From an uncultured Lachnospiraceae bacterium (GTDB lineage: Bacteria > Bacillota > Clostridia > Lachnospirales > Lachnospiraceae): DNA of 35,177 nt. Shown here piece after piece: positions 15,014 through 27,000 of this stretch (the stretch's first letter is position 1; every line of letters begins with the position of its first letter). The notes below the pieces were generated by a model. That model did not search any database. It saw only the letters and a list, made by a program, of their open reading frames with translations, and had not been told where the DNA came from. The position numbers and the translations under genes are program-made. The stretch spans positions 1 through 35,177 of the forward strand of contig CAOKQK010000033.1 in assembly GCA_948470905.1 (NCBI GenBank), read 5' to 3'.

Positions 15014-18000
15014 ATGAGGAAGTCAAGAATTCTCAAAAGAAGTATCTTATCCTTGGTTCTCTGCCTGAGCCTGGTCGTATCGCCCCTGGCGGGTACGGGC
15101 ATGGCGGTTTACGCGGAGCCTTTGGCTGATACGGGAACCGAAGGCGAGGCGTCAGTGGAGCCTGAGGCAACGGAAGAACCCGAGGTAACAGAGGAACCTG
15201 CAGTGACGGAGGAGCCTGGGGTAACAGAGGAACCGCAGGTGACGGAAGAACCTGAGGTAACAGAAGAACCTGCAGTGACGGAGGAGCCTGGGGTAACAGA
15301 GGAACCGCAGGTGACGGAAGAACCTGAGGTAACAGAAGAACCTGCAGTGACGGAGGAGCCAAAGGCAACGGAAGAACCTGCAGTGACGGAGGAGCCAAAG
15401 GCAACGGAAGAACCTGCAGTGACGGAGGAGCCTGGGGTAACAGAGGAACCGCAGGTGACAGAGGAGCCGAAGGTAACGGAAGAACCGCAGGTGACAGAGG
15501 AGCCAAAGGCAACGGAAGAACCCGCAGTGACAGAGGAGCCGAAGGTAACGGAAGAACCTGCAGTGACGGAGGAGCCGAAGGTAACAGAAGAACCGAAGGT
15601 GACAGAGGAGCCTAAGGTAACAGAAGAACCTAAGGCAACGGAAGAACCTAAGGCAACAGAGGCACCCCAGATGAGCGCGGATAGGAATACCTTTTCAGCG
15701 ACTGGGGGGAGGCAGCACTATTCGCAGGATTTTAGCGCAGCAACGGAGCCGGCAGATGTAGGTGCGAAGGCTAATTATGCAGGGGCTCATTTGCAGATTA
15801 GCAATGATGATCAACATGGTGAGTATTTGTCTTTCACATTTGGCAATACAACAACAGGCGATCCAAATAGTATCTTAGATGGCTATGCTAAAGGTGCCCG
15901 TGGCGCGATGCTGAGATTTAATGCAGGCAGTGTGCTGAGTATCTCGGATGCGCAATATATTGTTGAGTTTGATGCTTTGATCAAATCATCCACTGACAAC
16001 GATAAGGGGGCGGCGCTTGCTGTTGTGAGTGCGAATGTCGCAGATGCTAAAATGAATGCGGATGTGACAGACAATTATATTGTTAAGATTGCGAGCACTG
16101 CTGCTGATAGAACTAAATTTACAATTAATGGTACCAATGAAATGAGTCTTTCTGAAACAGAATGGTATCATTATAAAATGTACGTGGATAAGGATAAAAA
16201 TATGGTGTCCACTACCATTGCTGCCACTGATGGGACGGTTCTTGCCGACAAGGTAATAACGGGGTATGGCGCTGGAACAAGCGGAGAGGTAGCGGGGCTG
16301 TATTTGGTATCACAAAAAGGCAGTAATGCAAACATTTTTGTGGATAATGTGTTGGTCCGTGAGCTGACGGAATCTGATGAGTTCGGCGCTGCGGAAAAAG
16401 CTACAGTATCCTATGATATGAATGGTCATGGCGAAGCTGTCAGTTCAGAGGAGTGCATTGTTGGCGGAATGGTGACACAGCCTGCGGCACCCAGGGCAGA
16501 AGGCTATGTCTTCATAGGCTGGTATCAGGAGGCGTCCTGCGAAAATGTATGGGATTTCGCTTCAGGAACCGTTCCAGCGGACGGTTTGACTCTCTATGCA
16601 AAGTGGATCACCGATCCGGCAGAGAGTTATACAGATGCGTTGTATGCCCAGACATTCAGCAATGTAACGGATCTTGCTGCGGCGGGCATAGTACTTCAGC
16701 CGAATAACAGGGTTGGAGATCCTATTCTCGCTGATACAGTTCATGGATATTATTTGTCGTACGTTGTTTCAGGGGCGACTGGAGGTCGTACTGGAGAGCT
16801 GACATTCCCTGCTTCGGCGGATGTTTCCACACAGAATAACTATACAGTGGAATTTGATGCCGCCATTACGCCTGGAAACAGCGATGCTTCTACTTATACT
16901 GTAAAGGATGGAAGCAACGCATATGTTTTAAAGTTTGCCAACGCTGCGGGCGGGAAAACCACATATACGTTGAATGATTCCACGGAAACGGTCGATATTC
17001 CTGCCGGTGAGTGGTGTCATTATCTGTTGGAGGTAAATAAGTCCACACAGAAAATTACCTTGACGATCACCGGATCAACTACAGGTATTATTGCTGATAA
17101 AAAAACAGTTTCTTATACCGGAGATGGTAACGTGACGGGCCTGAAGATGCAGCAGGGCAGATATGATTCAAGCTTTTTGCTTGATAACATCGTCATCAAG
17201 GCGGCTCAGGCGCCCCAGCCTCCCGTTGGAGGCACCGAGTACTATGTCACTGTGGAGAACATAAACGCAGCTGAGACTGTGGTGGACTGTTCTGCGCTGG
17301 TGAACAATGATAATGTGAAAAAGTACCGTGTGACCACTGCCAAGGACGGTAAGCTGGTGAATCAGACTTTTGTGGATCCTGCGGCTTCTTTGAAGGTGGA
17401 TACCACAGGTGCAGATAAGGTAGAGGTAACGCCTGTATTTTATTATAATATAGGAGCGCCAGGTCACAAGGGTCAGGGTGGATATGATATTTCCATGCCT
17501 GCGGGAAGCTATGATTTCCGTATCGTCAATACCAGCGGTGAACGCTGTGATGTTTACGCGGATGACCAGATGCTTGTGAACAATATCCTGCAGAATGGTT
17601 CTACGCCGAACTATTTTGACGTGAAGGATATTGTCACTTCTGCTGATACGGTCAAAATCAGCACTGAGGACTATTCAAGCAAGGGCAGTGCGGACATGAT
17701 GAAGATTCAGATTTATATGGTCCCGTCTTCTAAAATCATGGACAGGGTGCAGAAGGTATATGTGCTGGGCGACTCGCTGGTGGCAATGTACTACAATGGC
17801 GGCAGCCCGGATAACAAGGATGCCCAGACAGGATGGGGCCAAGTGCTTGCGGATTATCTCACAGAGGATGTTGATGTAATAGATCTTGCCAACAGCGGCG
17901 CTACGGCATATGATCTGAAGTCCACTGCATTTACGCAGGTACGCGGCAGTGCGCAGGCTGGTGATATCCTCCTGCTGGAGAGCGGATATAATGACCGGAC

Positions 18001-21000
18001 TACAAGCAAACCGGGATATGCGTATGTGAGCCCAACCGACAACTACATGGCGACTGCCCTGCGGGAGATGGTGTCCGCAGCCCAGGACAAGGGGATGACG
18101 GTTGTTCTGGTTTCTCCCAATGCTTCGTTGAATCCTTACAGGGGGACTCCCGGGTGGACGGAGAACATGGAGGCTGTGGTCGATGAACTGAATGCAGCAG
18201 GAAAGAATGTTGGGTATATCGACCTTGCGCAGTTGAGTTTTGATTTCCTGAGTTCAACTTACGGCACTGAGGCTGCCGGTGCAGAAGATGTAATGATGGA
18301 GGATTATGTTGTATCGGATAAGCTTCATTCCAAGTACAATGCCGCACAGAAGTATGCGTCTCTTGTGGCAGGAGAACTTTATAAGCTGGATGCAACAAAA
18401 TCTATTGTAGATGCGGATTATGCATATGTATATATTGACAGCAGGGGCAATGTGATCAGCTGCTCCGCAACAGGCAAGCTGGCGGAAGGTTATGCAAAGG
18501 TGACGTTCAGCTCCAACAGGCAGGGAAGCACGGATACATATACTGTTGTGCAGACCGGTTCCAAGCTGACAGCGCCTGCAGATCCTGCGGCGTCGGGTTT
18601 TGTCTTTGGGGGCTGGTACAAGGATGCCGCATGTACTACAGCATGGAATTTTGATGTGGATACTGTGGCAGGAGATATGACCCTGTATGCGAAGTGGAAC
18701 GCTCTTGCAGCGGGGACAATTTACACGCAGGATTTCAGCAAGGTTACGGACGCCAAAACGGTTGCGGTTTCACCTAATGCGTCGGATCAGCTGAAAATTT
18801 TAAAAGATGACAGCCATGGCAATTATTTCGCTTATGATTTTTCGTCTACGAAAACAAACAGCCGCGGCGCTTATATGGATTTTGATGGTATAGATGTCTC
18901 CAAGGTGGAGAAATATATTGTTGAGTTTGACGTGGCAATTACGCCCGGTAATGACCAGGCAACGTTCTTTGCCGTGAAGGGAACAGATTTTCAGTATGCC
19001 CCTAATGATAAAAACAAACCTGACATTAACTGGGGTGCAGGGAGCGGATACCTACTGAACCTGACAAACGGCGGTTCAGGTACTGCTTACACCCTGAATA
19101 CAACCCAGAAGGTAACGATTCCCGGCGGAGAGTGGTGCCATTACAAGCTGTATGTGGATAAAACTACAAAGCTGGTATCTACCACGATTGTGGGAACTTC
19201 TACAGGAAGTATTGCAGACAAGGTAATCACCGCCTATGACGGCGAGGGGAACGTAGCGGGTCTGTATATGCTGGCAGGCAGATATAATCCTGTCCTGGCT
19301 GTGGATAATATCCTGGTCCGCGAGGTGGATGAAAATGCGGATGAATTTGGTGAAATTACGTCTGAGGAGCTTGCCAGCGCGGAGTTTACCGCACAGCTGA
19401 ACACATTGATCTCACAGCCTGCAGAGGGTGCGCCCGTTCATAAGCAGATCACTGTCAAGGCACTGGGAGATCTTGGTGGCGACCTTACAGACAAGGTATC
19501 TGTGGCATGGTCCGTAGTGGGTCTTGAGAAGGAGGACGGCTATGTCTCTCTGACACAGGCGGCGGGGACCGGTTCGGGAACCGACGGCGATAAAGCAAAT
19601 GTGGCAGGGTACACAGGCACAACCGCTTATCTGAACGTGAGAAATGGTGTATCTAACTATTTTGGCTATGTTCAGGCGGTGGTGACTTACGGAGAGAATA
19701 GCGTCACCATAATGACGCCTTTTGCGATAGTGGGAGCGAGCGGGAGTGATGAGAACCAGCTGGCGCCTGCGACAGGCTATCCTGTCAGTATGAATGACTA
19801 TGAGGATTCCCTGGTGGGATATGTGGGAACCTCACAGGGGATCAATACAAGGGATCTGATCCTGAACAATTGGTCTATCTATGGTTCTAATGCAAAGAGA
19901 TCCATGAAGCTGGTGAAGGATGCGGATGGTACCAAGTCCCTGGAGTTTGCTTCCAATGGCGGCGGCGGTACTACAGTGGCCGTGTATCAGTGGACGGATC
20001 AGTCGGAACAGTATGTAATTGATTTTACGGCCAAGTTCAGCAGCGATATGAATTTTGGAGTTTATGCCAATACTCCCAATAACAGCGGCAACAACCCTGA
20101 ATGGAGTGCATCCTGCAGCGGAGGAGCCCTGAATTTCGGCGAAAAAAGTATCAGCGGGCTGAATGCGGACGAATGGTATCGTTTTGTGGTATCGGCGGAT
20201 CCCAGCATTCAGAAGGCTTCTATTGCGGTCTACAAGGGAAGTACCAAGGTCGGCGAGATCGAAGATGTAGACATGGCAAATAACGACAGTGTTCAGAAGT
20301 ACTTTTGCTTTATGGGCACCTGGCCGATGTATCTGAGCAGCTTTAAGGCGTATAAGCCTGTCCTGGCGACGCTGACGGCAGCTTCCGATGCGGATACCGT
20401 GAAGGTTCCCGAGGCGGGACAGCCTGCGGCAACGGTGGATTTGTCCGCGACTTTGACCAGCACGGAAGGCATTAAGATGACAGGCGCCGTGCAGTGGACG
20501 CTGGCGGAGGAATATGCTAATGTGGAGATCGAATCCACAGGCGCGCAGACGGCAACTCTTAAAATAGGAGAGGGAGCATCAGGTACTGTGACAGTCATTG
20601 CCTCCAAGGACGGCAAGCGGGCGGAGACGGAGATCATGCTTACCACCTCCTCCAATGTAGTGGCGTTTACAAAGTCTACCTCCTCCATCACCATTCCTTT
20701 TGCAGGTGAGCAGGCGGTGACAGTATCTTACACTGCGGAAACCCGTGACAAGGACGGGAAGCCTATCGAGGGCGGAGCAATCACGTATGCGCTGCTTGCA
20801 AAGGATGGCGTGACTCCTACTACGGTAAAGGGCGTAACCTTTGAGAATGGCGTGCTTACTGTGGAACCGGGTGCGGATCCGGCAGTGGTGTATGTGAAAG
20901 CTTCTAATGAAATAGGGCTTTCCACAAAGGTAAAGGTAAATATTCACGGTTTATCCTTTGCATTCGGTTCACAGGATGCAGCGGAGGGATATACACATGT

Positions 21001-24000
21001 GACGGATACTCTGTATACAGACAAACTGGGTTATGGCTTTGGCGATACCAGCGGTCTGACTGTAAATGCAGACAATGTGACCGGCCAGAAGGATTTCCGC
21101 TTTAAGGCAAAGGTTCCCAACGGCAACTATGTTGTCAAGGTGGATACCACTGCGGCGGCTCTGACTTCTGAGGTCGTGGAGTCTGTGAGTGCGGTGACAG
21201 GAATTCAGAAGACAGGCAGTTCCTTCAGTGTCGCGGTGTGCGACGGCGTGTTGGATCTGACCTTCCCTGCAGCGTCCAGCGTAAAGAGCATTGTGATCTC
21301 CCAGGCGCCGGCGAAGCAGGCACTTGCAAAGCCCTATATCTATGCGATTGGTGATTCCACCACGAAGAACACGGCTGATGGGGCGAAGTCATGGGGTAAC
21401 TGCGCGGATGAGAAACTGGTGCAGATTCCCGAGGTATTTGGCGGCTTTGTCAACCACGGAAAGGCAGGAGATGATTCTGTCGTATATTATAGGAACGGAA
21501 GGCTGGAAGCAGTGCTTCTCGCAATCTGCCCCGGCGACTATGTGACAGTCAATATGGGTATCAACTCCAAGGAGACAGGCGAAGCGGCTGCTTATGAAAC
21601 CCTGATGAGGGACTATTATATCCAGGGTATCCTGCAGCGCGGCGGTATTCCGGTCATCCTGACAGCGACCCCGGACGGTCCTGTGGGCGACAGGCTCAGC
21701 ATGAATTATGACCAGACCACGGGCAAGTTCACGAATAACCGCGGCGATGGCGCAAGAAACAATGTATTGAGGAAGATTGCATCTGAGCTGGATGTAAAGC
21801 TGATCGAGCTTGGTCAGTGGGGTGAGGATTGGATGAATACCCTGGCGGCGGAGGATGTGCAGAATTACAATGCAGCATACCTTACCAATTATAAGACGGT
21901 TCTGGAGATGGTACAGAGCTGGTATGTGGATCACAACCATTACAAGGAGTATCTCGGCAAACAGATCGCCTGGTATCTGTACAGCGAGCTTGCCGAAATG
22001 GCTGGCGGGACCGCTCCGGAGCGTCCGGGACTGCCTAAGCCTCAGGGCGGCCAGATCATTGAGGATTTTGAAGTAACCACAGACTGGGAGCTGACCGGCG
22101 ATATGGCAGGCAGGTTCACAGTGAAAGAGGACGGAAAAGGCGGTCATTTCCTGGCAGGTGACGGCGCGGAAATCAGCGGCGGAAACCATTATGCAAAGAA
22201 AGTGTTTGCAGATCTGCCGGATATGGCAACAGCGGAGATCAGTGTTGACTGGATCGCAAACAGCGCCGAACTGAAGACGCAGGATAAACAGGCCTATTAC
22301 GCACTGCAGCTCTGGTCCGGAGAGATGGAGCTTGTATCGCTTTATGTCTCGGATTTAAGGGACAATGCACCTGCAAAGCTGTATTATTCGGCTACGGGCA
22401 TCGGTGACAAGAAAGACACAGGCATGACGCTGAAACAGGGGGAGACCCTGAACGTTAAGTTTGCGTTGAATTTCCAGACACATACGCTGGATATCTATCT
22501 GAACGGAACAAAGGCAGCGGAAGGCATCAGCTTTAACGAGCTGGCGTCCAAGGTGGATACCTTTGCCATTGGGGCTCTGGATGATACGGTCGCTAAAAAG
22601 AAGTATCCCAATTTTGCAGTAGATAATTTCGTGCTTGCTTATAAGGAAGGCACGGCACAGGATCTCAGCAAGCTGGTGAAGTCCTTACAGCCTATGGAAC
22701 AGAGGGAGCATGGCCTGGTCAGCAGTATGTCAGAGTTTGTACACCCTGCGAAGGCGACAGTAGTCCTGGGCGACGACACGGAACTGGAAGTGGAGATCGA
22801 TGGGACGACATGGACAGTTGACAGGACAGTCAACTTCGCGGAAGTGGGTACCTATACCTGGACGGCGGATCTGATCATGCCGGAGGGCTACAGCAATCCC
22901 AACAAGGTGAAGGCGACTTATGTGATGAAGTACCTGGCGTCTTACCGGAATACGGATATGAATGCACTTGGTTCCCTTCCTGTAGTGACGCTGAACAAAG
23001 CACAGTACGAGGCAGGCTACAGCCATCCCGACAAGATCGCGGCGAAGCTGGTAAGCGGCGACTGGTGCAGTCTTGAGATCGACCAGAGCACCTGGACCTG
23101 TGAACCTGCATTTGACAGGGATGTGAGAGCAGTCTACATCTGGACGGCGGAGATTAAGGATGACGGAGTCCATGGCAATCCGAAGAACTTCAAGGCTACC
23201 TATACTATGCATTATGAAGCGAACTGGGTAAAGAGCCATGATATTGAAGAAGACTTCCTCTTTGGCTATCCCGGCTGGGATGTGTGGGGGAAGGATATTG
23301 ACAGTACCTCGGGCACCGGCGGTTTTGGTTTTGAGATCAGGGGGACAGGAGACGACTCCCACCTGTATGCTACCCAGGGTGAAAGCAAGAACAGAGGCTC
23401 CAGGATGAATCTGTCCACCGACATCGTAAAGGGCGCGGTTATGGAATTTGACTTTAAGCCCTCAGTGGTAAATGGCGGACATGTGGATCTTCTCTTTGTG
23501 GCACCTGCCTATAAGCAGAATTATCTGTCGCTCCTTGTGGGCACAGACGGCAAGGTCAGCTACCATACCACGGAGGATCTGGCTGGAAGCGGCGGGCATC
23601 CTACCAACAACACCTTTGACGGCATGATCTCCTCCGGCAGCCCTGTGGCCACCGGCGTGGGCGCCATTGACAAGTGGATGCATGTGAAGGTGGAGTTTGA
23701 TTATCTTGCACATACGGCATCTCTGACGGTGACATCAAAGGAGAATCCTGCGGAGACCTATACAGTGTCAGATATCCCCATTGATGACAGGGCAAACGGA
23801 CTGTCCATCATGGTACTGCGCAAGCTTGCGGCCTGCAAGAGGGCAGAGGTGGCGTTTGACAATGTGATCGTGGATTATACGAAATTTGACAGCGGCGACA
23901 TTACCAAGCTGGCACAGCCTAAGGATGTGATCGTGGCTGAGAGTGAATTTGAGAAGTTTGTACTGCCTACGGAAGTGACGGCGACTCTCGGAGACAACAG

Positions 24001-27000
24001 CAAGGTGATGGTTCCTGTGAAAGAGTGGAGTTCCGAGCCGGAATTTAAGAGAGGCGTTCCTGGGACATATGTCTGGAAGGCGGAGATTGACAATGAGAAG
24101 CTGGGCCTGACGAATTACTTTGGGCTTTCCGTTTCCTTTACCATGACCTATTCCATGCTTCCTTTCCCTACGAACCTGTTCAATCCCAACACGCTGGAGC
24201 TGACCTTTGGGCAGGCGCTGCCGGAGCAGTTCCCCACTCAGGTGGAAGCGAGGATGAGTGATGGTTCTACGCGGAAGGTGAGTGTAAGCGAGTGGACACC
24301 GATCCGTGAGTTTAATGCGGATCAGGAAGGCATTTATGTCTACGGCGCAACGGTCCAGCCTGTAGCAGGCGACTATGATGTGGTAAGAGATAAGCTTTCT
24401 CCCAGTGAGAACGATACCACCGCATTGCAGGATTACGAGGAGTATAAGAAATACGATGTGTTCTACCGCATCAGCTATTTTAAGGATGATGTGGACAATT
24501 ATAACGGCTATGAACGTACAATGGAAAATCTGGACCGCGGCGTATATGCGGTTGCGGTGAATGGCGGAGTCTTCGTTTCCTGGAGACTGCTGGCCACAGA
24601 GTACGGCACAGACAAAAACGTTTCCTTTGACGTATACAGAAATGGTGCGAAAGTGAATGATGCACCTATTACAGACAAAACAAACCTTGTGGATGCGGAG
24701 GGTAAGGCAGGCGATACCTATACCGTAGTCAAGACCCAGGGCGGACAGACTTACGAGGGCGCAGAGGCGAAGGCAAGTTCAGAAAACTACCTGAGCATTC
24801 CTGTGCAGAAGCCGGAACCGCAGGCTGACAAAAACGGAAACCTTTCCGCTTATACGCTCAACGATATGGGTGTTGCGGATGTGGACGGAGACGGCGAGTA
24901 CGAGTTCATCGTGAAGTGGTATCCGGACAATGGGTTTGACTCCGGTAATGCTGTGGCTCCATCCTCTCCTACGATCTTTGACCTGTATGAGCTGGACGGG
25001 ACGCCTCTCTGGAGACTGAACCTTGGACTGGAGATGCCTTCCGGCGCACACTTTAACCAGTTCATGCTCTATGACCTGGATGAGGACGGCAAGGCGGAGC
25101 TCTTTATCAAGACCTCAGACGGCAGTGTCAGCTACAGACCTAATGCGCAGGGTAAGTTTGACATGAATGATGCAGGCACTGTAATTGCCTATATAGGCGA
25201 TAAGAGTGTGGAACCCGGGTCCAATGTAGATCCCAACGGTCATGTGAACGCTAATTCCAATGAATATGTGACTGTATTTAACGGAAAGACCGGAGAAGTG
25301 ATCGACTCCATAGAATTTGTAAACAGGACCCATGACTATATGGATTGGAGCCCGAAGAGCGATGGAGGCAACCGTTCCGCAAGATACAATATTGCCATCG
25401 CATATCTGCCCGAGAATCAGAACGATGCAGGCTGCACGGAGACAATCCCGGCGGTATTGTTCAACCGCGGATACTATGCGAAGACCACTGTTGCAGCATA
25501 TACTCTCAGGGGGGGCAAGTTAAATCTGGAGTGGAACTTTGTAGCTGAAAATGACGATGTTAACGCCGGCAAGGGCAACCATAATATGTCCACCGGTGAC
25601 ATTGACAAGGATGGATTTGATGAACTTATCATCGGTGCGCTGGCCATCGACCATAACGGCAAAGTGCTCTGGGTGAAGGACGGACAGGAAGGACGGGACT
25701 TCGCGGGCCACGCGGATACGATCCATCTGGCGGCAATGAACCCTGACAGCAATGACCTCTATGTGTTTACGCCAAATGAGGAAAAAGATCATTCAACCAT
25801 GAATGCGGCTGTTGTAAATGCACGCACGGGCGCCCGTGTCAGCGGTGTATTCTTCTCACTGAAGGACGTGGGACGCGCGATCGCGGCAAACATTACGCCA
25901 AAGCCCGGCTATGAGTATTGGTCGGCAGCCACGGGAAGCGGAGTTTATGCCTTTGACGGCAGTGAGATTTCTCCTACGATACCTGTTCCCATGAACTGGA
26001 GAATGTATTGGGACGGCGACCTGCTCAGCGAGCTTGCTGACGGCGTAGGCAATGATGATGACTGGATGATCACAAAGTACAATTGGGAGAACAATACGGT
26101 GGATACGCTTGCCGTACTGGAAGGAACCAAGACAAACAACTGGAGTAAGAAAACTCCCGGACTGACAGCAGATCTGTTCGGTGACTGGCGTGAAGAAGTT
26201 GCGGTGCGGAATGAAGATGATACGGAAATCCGCATTTACATGACCACCGAAGAAACAGATTACATGATCTATACACTGATGCATGACCCTGTGTACCGCA
26301 ACGCAGTTGCGAACCAGAATACGTCATATAATCAGCCTCCACATGTAGGCTTCTATCTGGGTGAAGACAACAGGGATACCGTGCTGGCCATGGGGCTTCC
26401 CACTGCAGAAATCAAGTATGGTACGCCAACAGAAGAAATAGTTACCTGGGCGGATACTCAGGACGAAATTCCGGAACCGACTGAGGAAGTGAAGCAGCAG
26501 ACAGGCTGCAGCACGGCGGAGGAACTGAAGGTTTTCCTGAAGGATAAGGTAGTTGCCGAGACTCTAAATGCTGCAGGTGTAAAAATTCCGGATCAGAACA
26601 CTCTTGTTCAGGAAGTGGAAATCAGAATCAGCCGCGACGGAGGAAAAACCTTTGAAAAGGCAACAGCTGACAACTTCCCGCGAGAAGGTGTGAAAGTAGT
26701 TCTGCCCTATCCGGAGGGAACAAACAAGACGGATTACGAGTTTACCGTCAGCCATCTGATCACCATAAGCTGTAATGGCCTGAAGGCAGGTGAGGTAGTG
26801 AACGAAGTCGTCACCAAGACCGATAAGGGACTGGAGATGATCATAAAGAGCGCTTCCCCGTTTGCAGTAGGCTGGTATAAGGTGGGAACGGAGCCATCTC
26901 CGGACCCGACCGAACAGCCGTCGCAGCCGACAGAGCAGCCAACGACGCCGCCAACGGCACAGCCTACAGAGCCGCCGACTGAACAGCCGACGACACCGCC

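Noticed and set aside
15033-15512. Reverse-strand open frame giving a Pro/Leu repeat protein
   Set aside because: It is the antisense of the TEEP repeat; the periodic composition comes from the repeat itself.
21389-22189. Reverse-strand open frame inside the giant gene
   Set aside because: It is antisense to the second esterase domain and its translation has no recognisable motif.
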